Origin: Streptomyces sp. NBC_01283
GTDB taxonomy: Bacteria; Actinomycetota; Actinomycetes; Streptomycetales; Streptomycetaceae
Assembly (NCBI RefSeq): GCF_041435335.1
Contig: NZ_CP108430.1
Span: forward strand, 2,418,001 to 2,482,000
Direction: 5' to 3'
Length of the DNA: 64,000 nt
How positions within the stretch are numbered: the first letter of the stretch is position 1; every line of letters starts with the position of its first letter. The position numbers and the translations under genes are program-made. Below the pieces are notes generated by a model. It was not told where the DNA came from, searched no databases, and saw only the letters and a list, made by a program, of their open reading frames with translations. This document shows positions 38,158-47,014 of this stretch, one piece after another.

Positions 38158-40093
38158 AACGCTGAAGAGCAACGCGGGTGGCGCCACCGGTCTCCGCCGT
38201 GTGCTGCTCGACAACGGCGCACTGAGCGCCCTGGTCGTCCTCCTGGTGGCGATGTCGCTGCTGTCGGGCGATTTCCTCACCACCCAGAACCTGCTCAATG
38301 TGGGCGTGCAGGCCGCCGTCACCGCGATCCTCGCGTTCGGCGTCACCTTCGTCATCGTCTCGGCGGGCATCGACCTGTCGGTCGGCTCGGTGGCCGCGCT
38401 CTCGGCCACCGTCCTCGCGTGGACGGCGACTTCGCAGGGCCTTCCGGTCTGGCTCGCGATCGTCTTCGCCGTCGGCACCGGCATAGCGTGCGGTTTCGTC
38501 AACGGTCTGCTCGTCTCGTACGGCAAACTCCCGCCGTTCATCGCGACGCTGGCGATGCTCTCGGTGGCCCGCGGTCTCTCCCTGGTCATCTCGCAGGGCA
38601 GCCCGATCCCGTTCCCCGACTCGGTGTCCAACCTCGGTGACACCATCGGCGGCTGGCTGCCGGTCCCGGTCATCGTGATGATCGCGATGGGTCTGATCAC
38701 CGCCGTCATCCTGGCCCGTACGTACATCGGCCGCTCCATGTACGCGATCGGCGGCAACGAAGAGGCGGCCCGTCTCTCCGGCCTTCGCGTGAAGCGGCAG
38801 AAGCTCGTCATCTACGGCCTCTCCGGCCTCTTCGCCGCCGTCGCGGGCATCGTCCTCGCGTCCCGCCTGGTCTCCGCGCAGCCGCAGGCCGCGCAGGGTT
38901 ACGAGCTGGACGCGATCGCCGCGGTCGTCATCGGCGGCGCGAGCCTGGCCGGCGGTGTCGGCAAGGCGTCCGGCACCCTGATCGGCGCGCTGATCCTCGC
39001 GGTCCTGCGCAACGGCCTCAACCTCCTCTCCGTGTCCGCCTTCTGGCAGCAGGTCGTGATCGGCGTCGTCATCGCACTCGCGGTGCTGCTCGACACGTTG
39101 CGCCGCAAGGCCGGAGCGACCCCGGGGGCCTCGACGGGCGCGGCGGCCGGTGGCGGGAAGAAGGGGCCGCAGCTCCTGAAGATCGGCATCGCGGCCGTGC
39201 TGGTGGCGGCCGTCGTGGGCACCGTCTCCTTCTTCAACAACGGCTCCTCCGGCACGACGACGAAGATCGGCATGTCGCTCTCCACCCTCAACAACCCCTT
39301 CTTCGTGCAGATGAAGGAGGGCGCGCAGGCGGAGGCCAAGAAGGCCGGCATCGACCTCACGGTCACGGACGCGCAGAACGACGCCTCGCAGCAGACCAAC
39401 CAGCTGCAGAACTTCACCGGCGAAGGCATGAAGTCGATCATCGTCAACCCGGTCGACTCGGACGCCGTCGGCCCCGCGGTGCGCGGCGCCAACAAGTCGG
39501 ACATCCCGGTGATCGCCGCCGACCGCGGCGTGAACAAGGCGAAGGCGGCGGCGCTCGTCGCCTCCGACAACGTCGCGGGCGGCAAGCTCGCCGCGAAGAC
39601 CCTCGCGGAGAAGCTGGGCGGCAAGGGCAAGATCGTCACGCTGCAGGGCGTCGCGGGCACGTCGGCGAGCCGCGAGCGCGGCAAGGGCTTCGCCGAGGGC
39701 ATCAAGGAGTTCCCCGGCATCAAGGTCGTCGCCTCCCAGCCCGCGGACTTCGACCGCACCAAGGGCCTGGACGTCATGACGAACCTCATGCAGTCGAACC
39801 CCGGCATCGACGGCGTCTTCGCCGAGAACGACGAGATGGCCCTCGGCGCGGCCAAGGCGCTCGGCGGCAAGGCGGGCAAGTCGGTCGCGGTGGTCGGCTT
39901 CGACGGAACCCCCGACGGCCTGAAGGCCGTCGAGTCGGGTTCGCTGTACGCGTCCGTGGCGCAGCAGCCGAAGGAGCTGGGCAGGATCGCCGTGCGGAAC
40001 GCGGTGAAGGCGCTGCGCGGCAAGGACGTCGACACAATGGTGAAGGTCCCGGTGAAGGTGGTCACGAAGAAGAACGTGGCCGACTTCTCCTGA
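38147..40093 (+). CDS. Fused ribose permease and binding protein (RbsC-RbsB)
   Basis: A 648-residue fusion. Residues 1-325 are an RbsC-type permease with about nine helices (VTFVIVSAGIDLSVGSVAAL, VIGGASLAGGVGKASGTLIG). A lysine/glycine linker and one extra helix (about 340-362) lead to a type 1 binding domain from about 370 to the end (KIGMSLSTLNNPFFVQMKEGA, FAENDEMALGAAKAL, VGFDGTPDG). The extra helix puts the binding domain outside the cell, so it replaces the separate lipoprotein. The GTG start lies inside rbsA. Similar bifunctional proteins are known in Streptomyces. Confidence 0.93.
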   Translation: MATETLKSNAGGATGLRRVLLDNGALSALVVLLVAMSLLSGDFLTTQNLLNVGVQAAVTAILAFGVTFVIVSAGIDLSVGSVAALSATVLAWTATSQGLPVWLAIVFAVGTGIACGFVNGLLVSYGKLPPFIATLAMLSVARGLSLVISQGSPIPFPDSVSNLGDTIGGWLPVPVIVMIAMGLITAVILARTYIGRSMYAIGGNEEAARLSGLRVKRQKLVIYGLSGLFAAVAGIVLASRLVSAQPQAAQGYELDAIAAVVIGGASLAGGVGKASGTLIGALILAVLRNGLNLLSVSAFWQQVVIGVVIALAVLLDTLRRKAGATPGASTGAAAGGGKKGPQLLKIGIAAVLVAAVVGTVSFFNNGSSGTTTKIGMSLSTLNNPFFVQMKEGAQAEAKKAGIDLTVTDAQNDASQQTNQLQNFTGEGMKSIIVNPVDSDAVGPAVRGANKSDIPVIAADRGVNKAKAAALVASDNVAGGKLAAKTLAEKLGGKGKIVTLQGVAGTSASRERGKGFAEGIKEFPGIKVVASQPADFDRTKGLDVMTNLMQSNPGIDGVFAENDEMALGAAKALGGKAGKSVAVVGFDGTPDGLKAVESGSLYASVAQQPKELGRIAVRNAVKALRGKDVDTMVKVPVKVVTKKNVADFS

Positions 40094-40163
40094 CTCCTTC
40101 GCACCCCCGCCGGTTCCCCCACCGCCCCCGCCGGACGAACGAACACAGGAGCTGGATCCACCG

Positions 40164-41105
40164 ATGAACGACCACGACGACGCCACGTACGACCTCCTGG
40201 TCGTCGGGTCGGCCAACGCCGACCTGGTGATCGGCGTCGAGCGCCGCCCCGCCCCCGGCGAGACGGTCCTCGGCTCCGACCTCGCCACGCATCCCGGTGG
40301 CAAGGGCGCGAACCAGTCGGTCGCGGCGGCCCGGCTCGGCGCCCGTACCGCCCTGCTCGCGCGGGTCGGCGACGACGCACACGGCCGGCTCCTGCTCGAA
40401 TCGCAGCGCGCGGCGGGCGCGGACACGGTCGGCGTCCTGGTCGGCGGGGCGCCCACGGGTGTCGCGCTGATCACCGTCGACCCGTCGGGCGACAACAGCA
40501 TCGTGGTCTCGCCGGGCGCCAACGCCCGGCTGACCCCCGAGGACATCCGCGCGGCGGGCAGCCTGCTCGCCGCGTCCCGGGTGGTCTCGACCCAACTGGA
40601 GATCCCCATCGAGTCGGTCGCCGAGATCGTACGCACCCTGCCGGAGACCGCCCGCTTCGTCCTCAACCCCTCACCACCGGCGCCGCTGCCGGGCGAAGTC
40701 CTCGCGGCGTGCGACCCGTTGGTGGTGAACGAGCACGAGGCGCGCTACATCCTGGGCGATGCCGGGGAATCCTCGGACTCCCCCGAGGACTGGGCGCGGG
40801 CGCTGCTCGCCCTCGGGCCCCGCTCGGTGGTGATCACCCTGGGCGCGGAGGGAGCACTGACGGCGGACGGCACCAGCTCCCCCGTCAGGGTGCCGAGCCC
40901 GAAGGTGGACGCGGTGGACACGACCGGCGCGGGCGACGCCTTCACGGCGGCCCTGGCGTGGCGCATCGGCCTGGGCGATGACCTTCCGACGGCGGCTGCG
41001 TACGCGGCGCGTGTCGGGGCCGCGTCGGTCACGCGGCAGGGCGCGCAGGAGTCGTACCCGACGGCGGACGAGATTCCGGCCCGGGAAGAGGGTGCTTCGG
41101 CATGA
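40164..41105 (+). CDS. rbsK: Ribokinase
   Basis: A 313-residue PfkB-family sugar kinase that makes ribose 5-phosphate. The N-terminal signature GSANADLVIGVERRPAPGE and HPGGKGANQSVAAARLG bind ribose; the C-terminal signature DTTGAGDAFTAALAW carries the catalytic Asp. GGAGCTGG precedes the ATG. It overlaps rbsD by 4 bp. Confidence 0.95.
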   Translation: MNDHDDATYDLLVVGSANADLVIGVERRPAPGETVLGSDLATHPGGKGANQSVAAARLGARTALLARVGDDAHGRLLLESQRAAGADTVGVLVGGAPTGVALITVDPSGDNSIVVSPGANARLTPEDIRAAGSLLAASRVVSTQLEIPIESVAEIVRTLPETARFVLNPSPPAPLPGEVLAACDPLVVNEHEARYILGDAGESSDSPEDWARALLALGPRSVVITLGAEGALTADGTSSPVRVPSPKVDAVDTTGAGDAFTAALAWRIGLGDDLPTAAAYAARVGAASVTRQGAQESYPTADEIPAREEGASA

Positions 41106-41491
41106 AGAGGAGCGGCATCCTCAACCGCCATCTCTCGGGCGCCCTGGCCGAGTTGGGCCACGGGGACGCTGTTCTGATCTGCGACGCGGGCATGCCCGTC
41201 CCGCCGGGGCCGCGGGTCGTCGACCTGGCGTTCCGGGCAGGCGTCCCGTCGTTCGCCGAGGTCCTGGACGGGCTGCTCGCCGAGCTGGTGACGGAGGGCG
41301 GAACGGCGGCGGAGGAGGTCCGGGAGGCGAACCCGGCGGCGGCCGGGCTCCTGTCCGCCCGCGTCACGCCCCTCACCCTGATCCCGCACGAGGAACTCAA
41401 GCGCCGCACGGCCACGGCCCGCCTGGTGGTCCGCACCGGCGAGGCAACGCCGTACGCGAATGTGCTGCTGCGGTGCGGGGTGTTCTTCTAG
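41102..41491 (+). CDS. rbsD: D-ribose pyranase
   Basis: A 129-residue RbsD protein that interconverts the pyranose and furanose forms of ribose so that ribokinase can use it. The N-terminus MKRSGILNRHLSGALAELGH and the catalytic His20 region, HEELKRRTATARLVVRTGE and PYANVLLRCGVFF at the C-terminus match the family along its whole length. It is the last gene of the ribose operon. Confidence 0.95.
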   Translation: MKRSGILNRHLSGALAELGHGDAVLICDAGMPVPPGPRVVDLAFRAGVPSFAEVLDGLLAELVTEGGTAAEEVREANPAAAGLLSARVTPLTLIPHEELKRRTATARLVVRTGEATPYANVLLRCGVFF

Positions 41492-41532
41492 CCTCGTACC
41501 CCCCCTGCCCCGACCCCGCGCGCTCCCGGCCC

Positions 41533-42489
41533 CTAGCTGCTCGCGCCCCTCGCCCCAGTGGGAAAGCCAAGCGTCCGGTACACCGTCACCCCGCCCGCCA
41601 GCTCCCCGCACGCCTGCGCCGCCGCGCTGACCCGCTGCGTGTACGAGGGGTCGGCGGTGTCCAGCAGGATGCCCAGGGTCGTGCCGCTGTGCGCGACGGC
41701 GACGCCCAGGCCGCCGACCTCCCGGCAGATCTCCCGCATTGGCTCCAACGACCATTTGTGGCGCAGGAGTTGGTTCAGCTGGGCGCTGCGGGTCGCGACC
41801 CTGCCCACCTCGGCCAGGTCGCGGCGGCGGACGGCGCACGCGAGCCGGTCGAGCAGGCGTGCGTACTCGTGGCGGTCGGCGAGGGTGAACGGCTTGGGGA
41901 TGCGGTTGAAGTCGACGGTGTCGACCGAACCGCCCTCGTCGATCCCCACCACGGCCATGACCGGGAGCGATCCGAGGATGCCGCGCAGCCGCACGGTGCG
42001 GTGGTGGAAGGCGACGATCGCCTGATAGAGCACCCCGTCCGTGGGCTCGATGTCCGCGAGGAGCCGTTCGATGCGGGACGGCGGCATCGCCACGTCCAGC
42101 GCCTGCCCGACCGCCCGCGCGGTCGCGACCAGGTCGGCCGACGAGCTCGCGAGGCCCTTGCCCTCCGGGATGACGCTGTTGACGCGGAGGGTTCCCCCGA
42201 CCGGTACGCCCGTGCGCAGCTCCGCCAACTCACAGATCGTACGGGCCAGTTGGAGCGCCTTGGTTTTGCGCGCGGGCCGGACCAGCACGTCCCCGGGGCC
42301 GGGTTCCGGCCGGAAGGTGGCCATCGTCCACCGCGCGACGGGCAACGTCACCAGGAAGTCCCCGTCCTCCTCCGGCAGCACACCCTGAAGCAGCTCGCCG
42401 AAGGTCCCGAAGGCGGTGCCCACTCCGATTCCGGCCGACCGCGCACCCGCCGGACCGGGCCGCGGCCCGGCCTCCTGGGACAGCTCCAC
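41533..42489 (-). CDS. GHMP kinase related to PduX (L-threonine kinase)
   Basis: A 318-residue GHMP-fold kinase. The phosphate loop is IPEGKGLASSSADLVATARA; the C-terminal motif is VAHSGTTLGILL. An early GTFGELLQGVL segment is shared with PduX-type kinases, which phosphorylate the side chain of L-threonine; serine or another amino acid alcohol is possible. GTG 42489 has GGAGACCT upstream. It is divergent from the PLP enzyme gene, with the Zur-like box in the 129-bp gap, so both directions may respond to the same metal signal. Its product could be the substrate of that PLP enzyme (inference). Confidence 0.82.
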   Translation of the reverse strand: MELSQEAGPRPGPAGARSAGIGVGTAFGTFGELLQGVLPEEDGDFLVTLPVARWTMATFRPEPGPGDVLVRPARKTKALQLARTICELAELRTGVPVGGTLRVNSVIPEGKGLASSSADLVATARAVGQALDVAMPPSRIERLLADIEPTDGVLYQAIVAFHHRTVRLRGILGSLPVMAVVGIDEGGSVDTVDFNRIPKPFTLADRHEYARLLDRLACAVRRRDLAEVGRVATRSAQLNQLLRHKWSLEPMREICREVGGLGVAVAHSGTTLGILLDTADPSYTQRVSAAAQACGELAGGVTVYRTLGFPTGARGASS

Positions 42490-42551
42490 AGGTCTCCTCT
42501 CAACGTCCCGACACCTTCAGTGCCCACAGGCTGCCACAGGACTATCCGTCT

Positions 42552-42566
42552 TGACAATCATTTTCA
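42552..42566. promoter_or_regulatory. Zur-box-like operator
   Basis: TGACAATCATTTTCA matches at 14 of 15 positions the TGAAAATCATTTTCA type of zinc-uptake-regulator box known in actinobacteria, and is palindromic but for one pair. It overlaps a rightward TTGACA hexamer (42551-42556), where a bound repressor would block transcription. An iron-type (DmdR/IdeR) box would look different (TTAGGTTAGGCTAACC-like). Confidence 0.65.
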
Positions 42567-42618
42567 TCTAGTGTGATGCTCTCGGCTCGGCGACCGACAC
42601 AGGGGGCAGAGGCCAGAC

Positions 42619-43608
42619 ATGCACGACCACATAGCCGAAGCGGTGAAGAAACCCGATCTCATATCCCTGGAGCCGGACTTGGTCTGTCTCCGATTCGAGA
42701 CGATGAAGATCTATTCGGCTCTGGGAGCGGTCCGTCACCTTCTCGACACGGGTGCCGTGAAACCCGGCGACACCCTCATCGACAGTTCCAGCGGCATCTA
42801 CGCGCAAGCCCTGGCGCTCGCCTGCCACCGCTACGGAATGAAATGCCACATCGTGGGTTCCACGACCGTGGACCGCACCCTGCGCATTCAGCTGGAGATA
42901 CTCGGCGCCACGCTGGAACAGGTGCGGCCGTCCAAGAATCTCCGGCTCGACCAGGAGCTGAGGGTGCGGCGCATCGCCGAGATACTCAAGGCGAATCCCT
43001 CGTACCACTGGATGCGGCAGTACCACGACAGCATTCATTACCTCGGCTACCGCGACGTGGCCGGGACGATCGACACCGAGACGCCCGAAGGGCCGCTCGC
43101 CCTGGTGGGCGGGGTCGGCTCGGGGGCCTCGACCGGCGCCATCGCCGGATATCTCCGGGACGCGGGCCGCGATGTCTCACTCGTCGGCGTACAGCCTTTC
43201 GGCAGCGTCACCTTCGGCTCGGAGCGCGTGGCCGACCCTGACATGATCATCGCCGGGATCGGCAGCGCCATCACCTTCGAGAATGTCCGGCACGAGGCGT
43301 ACGACCGCGTGCACTGGGTGAATTTCGACTGCGCGGTGTCCGGCGCGGTCTCGCTTCTGCGGAACAGCGGAATCTTCGCCGGTCTTTCCACCGGTGCCGC
43401 CTATCTGACCGCCCTCTGGGAGCGGCGCCGCGACGATTCCCGTACGTACGTCTTCATCGCCGCGGACACGGGTCACCGCTATGTCGAGAGCGCCTATGCG
43501 AAGCACGCGGACGCACCGGACATCGACACCTTGAAGCCGCACGAGGTCACCTCGCTCGACGAGCTGAGGCACCCCTGGTCGACCACTTCCTGGCCCGACC
43601 TTCCCTGA
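42619..43608 (+). CDS. Cysteine synthase-like PLP enzyme
   Basis: A 329-residue fold-type II PLP enzyme. The Schiff-base Lys is probably Lys30 (FETMKIYSALGAVRH); the phosphate loop is GGVGSGASTGAIAGYL; the segment AADTGHRYVES (about 281-291) matches the DSGERYLS region of cysteine synthases. The active-site loop SSSGIYAQALA has Ile60 where most members have Asn, so substrate handling is unusual. It lacks CBS domains. Relatives such as SbnA build non-protein amino acids for metallophores from O-phosphoserine. It is the first rightward gene after the Zur-like box. Confidence 0.8.
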   Translation: MHDHIAEAVKKPDLISLEPDLVCLRFETMKIYSALGAVRHLLDTGAVKPGDTLIDSSSGIYAQALALACHRYGMKCHIVGSTTVDRTLRIQLEILGATLEQVRPSKNLRLDQELRVRRIAEILKANPSYHWMRQYHDSIHYLGYRDVAGTIDTETPEGPLALVGGVGSGASTGAIAGYLRDAGRDVSLVGVQPFGSVTFGSERVADPDMIIAGIGSAITFENVRHEAYDRVHWVNFDCAVSGAVSLLRNSGIFAGLSTGAAYLTALWERRRDDSRTYVFIAADTGHRYVESAYAKHADAPDIDTLKPHEVTSLDELRHPWSTTSWPDLP

Positions 43609-43653
43609 CCGCATCACCACTTGCTCCTCCACCACCATCTGAGAGAACTCCAC

Positions 43654-44481
43654 ATGTCACACCCCGACCCGCGCACGCCCCAGAACGTCGCGGAGCTCAT
43701 CGACGCCGTCCTGGCGGGCGACCACGGCCCCGACCCCAAGGACCTCTCCGTCACCAGCGCGTTCTGGCTGTACAACACCACCCGCCTCCCGGGCAGCCAA
43801 GTGACTTACCACAACCACTACTTGCTGCTCCGGGTCGGCACGGCGTTCGGCGCCTGCTCCTTCGAGGCCGGTGAACTCACCCCGGACTTCTGCGAGAACG
43901 CCTCGGGCCACAGCCTCGACAAGCTGCTGCGCGCCGAGTCCACGCCCGTCCGTATCGCCGCGCTCGACGCCTATCTCGCGCAGGTCAACCCGCACCGGGA
44001 CGCCGCCGACGCCGAGCGCATCATGCTGCCCACCGGCACCCCGGAGGTCAGGGCGAAGGCCCGCGACGCCGCCATCGCCGGGCTGCTGGACATCGAGCCG
44101 GGTGCGAGAGTCGCGCTCATCGGCGTGGTCAATCCGCTGGTCGCGGCGATACGTGAGCGGGGCGGCGTCTGCCTGCCCTGCGACCTCAATCTCCGTACGA
44201 CCCAGTGGGGCGACCGGATCACCGACGACATGACGGAGGTGCTGGGGGAGGCCGACGCCGTGGTCGCCACCGGAATGACGCTGAGCAACGGCACCTTCGA
44301 CCTGATCCTCGCGCACTGCCGCGAGCACGGGGTGCCGCTGGTGGTGTACGCGCAGAGCGGCAGTGCCGTGGCCCGCGCGTTCCTGCCCGCCGGGGTCACC
44401 GGACTCTCCGCGGAGCCGTTCGCGTTCTCGCAGTTCAGCGCCGACGAGACGCCGCTCTACCGCTACAGGGAGGCGGCGTGA
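43654..44481 (+). CDS. DUF4213/DUF364-like protein, possible metal chelation role
   Basis: A 275-residue soluble protein. The N-terminal part contains VTYHNHYLLLRVGTAFGACSF (DUF4213-like); the C-terminal Rossmann-like half contains GARVALIGVVNPLVAAIRE and GEADAVVATGMTLSNGTFD. The DUF364 group has been suggested to bind heavy metals, but no reaction is proven. GAGAGA precedes the ATG at 43654. It lies 45 bp after the PLP gene and overlaps the MFS gene by 4 bp, so it is firmly part of this operon. It could finish, or load metal onto, the small molecule made here. Confidence 0.7.
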   Translation: MSHPDPRTPQNVAELIDAVLAGDHGPDPKDLSVTSAFWLYNTTRLPGSQVTYHNHYLLLRVGTAFGACSFEAGELTPDFCENASGHSLDKLLRAESTPVRIAALDAYLAQVNPHRDAADAERIMLPTGTPEVRAKARDAAIAGLLDIEPGARVALIGVVNPLVAAIRERGGVCLPCDLNLRTTQWGDRITDDMTEVLGEADAVVATGMTLSNGTFDLILAHCREHGVPLVVYAQSGSAVARAFLPAGVTGLSAEPFAFSQFSADETPLYRYREAA

Positions 44482-45743
44482 GCGTCGAATCCAAGGGCCC
44501 CGCCGTGGATCACCGGAAAGCGGGGGCGGACGAGGCGCTGCCCGGCGACTGGCGGATGGCCCGTGCGCTGTGGCCCGTCCTGGTCGCCTCGGCGGTCGGC
44601 CTGCTGCCGTTCACCGTCTTCAGCACGTATCTGGTGCCGATGGCCCAGGACGCCGACAGCAGCGTCGCCACCCTGGGCGGTCTGCGCGGACTCGGCGGTC
44701 TCGCGGCCCTGTTGGTGGGCACCGCGCTCGCCCCGCTGATCGACCGGGTGCGCAAGGAGTGGGCGGCGGCGGGCGGCCTCGCCGCGCTCGGCGTGTCCGC
44801 CGCCCTCGGCGCGAGCGGGGACTTCATCCTGCTCGCCGTGTTCTGCCTGCTGGTCGGCGCCAGTACGTCGGTACTGAACCCGGCGCTGACCGCGGCCGCC
44901 GCCGACCGCTTCGGCTCCGGGAAGGCGGCGGGGCGCGCGGCCACCCTCGTCACGGCGACGCAGTCGATGACCGCGATGCTCGCGGCACCGGTCATCGCGC
45001 TGCCCGCGCTGTTCTGGGGCTGGCAGGGCGATCTGTTCGCCGTGACCGGGCTGTCGCTGCTGCTCGCCGCGGTCTTCTTCGTGCGCGGCAAGGACAAGCC
45101 GGTCGAGGAGAAGGCCGACTCCCCACGCCTGGGCTACATCGCCTCGTTCAAGGCGCTCGGGGCGATCCCCGGTGTCGTGCCGCTGCTCCTGATCGCCCTG
45201 CTGCGCACCGCCGTGTTCATGGGCTACCTCTCCTACCTGGCGGCCTACTACGACGACCGCTTCCAACTCGCCCCCGGGCTCTTCGCGTTCGTGTGGACGC
45301 TGAGCGGCGCGTCGTTCTTCGTGAGCAATCTCCTCACGGGGCGGATCACGAACTCCGAGGAACCGCGGATCGGCACCGAGCGGATGCTGGCCGTCGGCCT
45401 GGTCGCCGCGCTCGTCTCGGTCGTGGGCTTCTACTTCACGCACTGGCTGCCGCTGGCCCTCGCGATGACGTCCCTGCACGCGGCGAGCCACGCCGTCGTG
45501 GCCGCGTGCGTGGTCAGCCTGCTCGTCCGCCGCTGCGGGACACAGCGCGGCGCGGCCCTGAGCGTGAACGCCGCGGGAATGAGCCTCGGAGTCTTCGTGG
45601 GCGCGGGCCTCGGCGGCCTCGGCCTGGGCCTCGCCGGCTATCCGGGCATCGCCGTGTCCTTCGGGGCGTTGGTGGTGGCGGCACTTGTGGCGGGCGTGTT
45701 CGTGCTGCGGGCGGAACGAGTGGAGGCGGAGGCAACGGCCTGA
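44478..45743 (+). CDS. MFS exporter of the metal cluster
   Basis: A 421-residue major facilitator with about twelve helices. The GTG start overlaps the previous stop (GTGA). Membership of an operon with a biosynthetic-type enzyme and a FecBCD importer suggests it exports the small ligand; this is inference from gene order. A stretch RITNSEEPRIGTER lies in a cytoplasmic loop. Confidence 0.85.
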   Translation: MSVESKGPAVDHRKAGADEALPGDWRMARALWPVLVASAVGLLPFTVFSTYLVPMAQDADSSVATLGGLRGLGGLAALLVGTALAPLIDRVRKEWAAAGGLAALGVSAALGASGDFILLAVFCLLVGASTSVLNPALTAAAADRFGSGKAAGRAATLVTATQSMTAMLAAPVIALPALFWGWQGDLFAVTGLSLLLAAVFFVRGKDKPVEEKADSPRLGYIASFKALGAIPGVVPLLLIALLRTAVFMGYLSYLAAYYDDRFQLAPGLFAFVWTLSGASFFVSNLLTGRITNSEEPRIGTERMLAVGLVAALVSVVGFYFTHWLPLALAMTSLHAASHAVVAACVVSLLVRRCGTQRGAALSVNAAGMSLGVFVGAGLGGLGLGLAGYPGIAVSFGALVVAALVAGVFVLRAERVEAEATA

Positions 45744-45769
45744 GTGAAACCGCGGGCCCGGTGGGGGCT

Positions 45770-45800
45770 GGTCGCGCAGTTCCCCGCGCTCCTTGCGGGG
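45770..45800. terminator. Streptomyces-type intergenic hairpin
   Basis: CTGGTCGCGCAGTTCCCCGC followed by a loop and GCGGGG resembles one arm of the G/C-rich hairpins that are very common between Streptomyces genes. Stem CCCCGC (45782-45787) pairs with GCGGGG (45795-45800). It may weaken readthrough between the exporter and importer genes. Confidence 0.45.
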
Positions 45801-45876
45801 CGCGTCGCGACACCCGGCTCCAGCGCGCCCACTCCAACACATCTGCCCTCGCCCCAACTCGAAAGGCGCGACCGCC

Positions 45877-47013
45877 ATGCCCCCGCCCTCGCTCACTCCC
45901 ACGGCAGCCGTTGCCGCGACGTCCGACGTCCCGCCTCCGGATGTGCCGGCCAAAGGCGTACGGAGTCGGCTCGCCTCCCGCACGGGGCTCGCGGCAGCCT
46001 GCGGCGCGCTTCTTCTCGTCCTTGTCGTCTCCGTCGTCGTGGCCATCGGCCTCGGCTCCGCCGTCGTATCCCCGGGTGACACGGCCCGGCTGCTGTGGGC
46101 GGCGCTGAGCGGCGGAAGCATCGATGCGGATGAGGTGACGACGTATCAGATCATCTGGCAGATCCGCACACCCCGGGTGCTCCTCGCGGCACTCGTGGGC
46201 GCGGGGCTGAGCGCGGTCGGCGTCGCCATCCAGGCGCTGGTGCGCAACGCGCTCGCCGATCCGTTCGTCCTCGGTGTCTCCTCCGGGGCCTCGGTCGGCG
46301 CGGTCGCCGTCACGGTCACCGGAGGGCTCGCGGCACTCGGCATCTACGCGGTGTCGGCGGGGGCGTTCATCGGCGCGCTCGTCGCCTCCCTTCTGGTGTA
46401 CGTCGCCTCGGCGAGCCGCGGTGGCGGCCTTTCGCCGCTGCGGCTCGTCCTGACGGGTGTGGCCATGGCACTCGGCTTCCAGGCCGTGATGAGCGTGATC
46501 ATCTACTTCGCCCCGGACAGCGAGGCGACCAGCATGGTCCTGTACTGGACGATGGGCAGCTTCGGCGCCGCCACCTGGGGCGCCCTGCCCGTCGTAGCCG
46601 CTTGCGTGCTGCTCGGCATCGCCGTGCTCCACCGGTACAGCAGGGCGCTGGACGTCCTGGCGCTCGGCGACGAGACCGCGACGAGCCTGGGCATCAGCCC
46701 CGACCGGCACCGCAAGGGCCTGCTCCTGCTCGCCTCGCTCATCACCGGAGTGATGGTCGCCGTGAGCGGTGCGATCAGTTTCGTCGGCCTGGTCATGCCC
46801 CATCTCGTACGCATGGTGGTCGGCGCCACCCATACGCGAGTGCTCGCCGTCGCACCGCTGGTCGGAGCGGTGTTCATGGTCTGGGTCGACCTGGTGTCGC
46901 GGACGCTGGTCGCGCCGCGCGAGCTGCCGCTCGGGGTCATCACGGCGCTGGTCGGGGTGCCGGTGTTCGTCGCACTGATGCGGCGCAAAGGCTATATGTT
47001 CGGGGGCCGTTGA
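45877..47013 (+). CDS. FecCD-type metallophore ABC permease
   Basis: A 378-residue permease of the FecCD/BtuC class. A cytoplasmic leader of about 60 residues is followed by about ten helices with TPRVLLAALVGAGLSAVGVAIQALVRN and AISFVGLVMPHLVRMVVG, both hallmark segments. GAAAGG precedes the ATG at 45877. It is followed by its ATPase after 1 bp. A single permease gene suggests a homodimer. Confidence 0.93.
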   Translation: MPPPSLTPTAAVAATSDVPPPDVPAKGVRSRLASRTGLAAACGALLLVLVVSVVVAIGLGSAVVSPGDTARLLWAALSGGSIDADEVTTYQIIWQIRTPRVLLAALVGAGLSAVGVAIQALVRNALADPFVLGVSSGASVGAVAVTVTGGLAALGIYAVSAGAFIGALVASLLVYVASASRGGGLSPLRLVLTGVAMALGFQAVMSVIIYFAPDSEATSMVLYWTMGSFGAATWGALPVVAACVLLGIAVLHRYSRALDVLALGDETATSLGISPDRHRKGLLLLASLITGVMVAVSGAISFVGLVMPHLVRMVVGATHTRVLAVAPLVGAVFMVWVDLVSRTLVAPRELPLGVITALVGVPVFVALMRRKGYMFGGR

Positions 47014-47014
47014 G

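Noticed and set aside
36190..40666. Two very long leftward frames (over 870 codons each) opposite the ribose operon
   Set aside because: They mirror the third-position GC of the real genes, and no domain can be recognised in them.
40978..42576. Open frame of over 500 codons across rbsK, rbsD and the GHMP kinase
   Set aside because: Composition is typical of an out-of-frame shadow in GC-rich DNA and it overlaps three well-supported genes.
42541..42618. Cobalamin riboswitch or iron box ahead of the metal cluster
   Set aside because: The gap is too short for a cobalamin riboswitch, no B12-box-like sequence is visible, and the palindrome fits Zur rather than an iron-regulator consensus.
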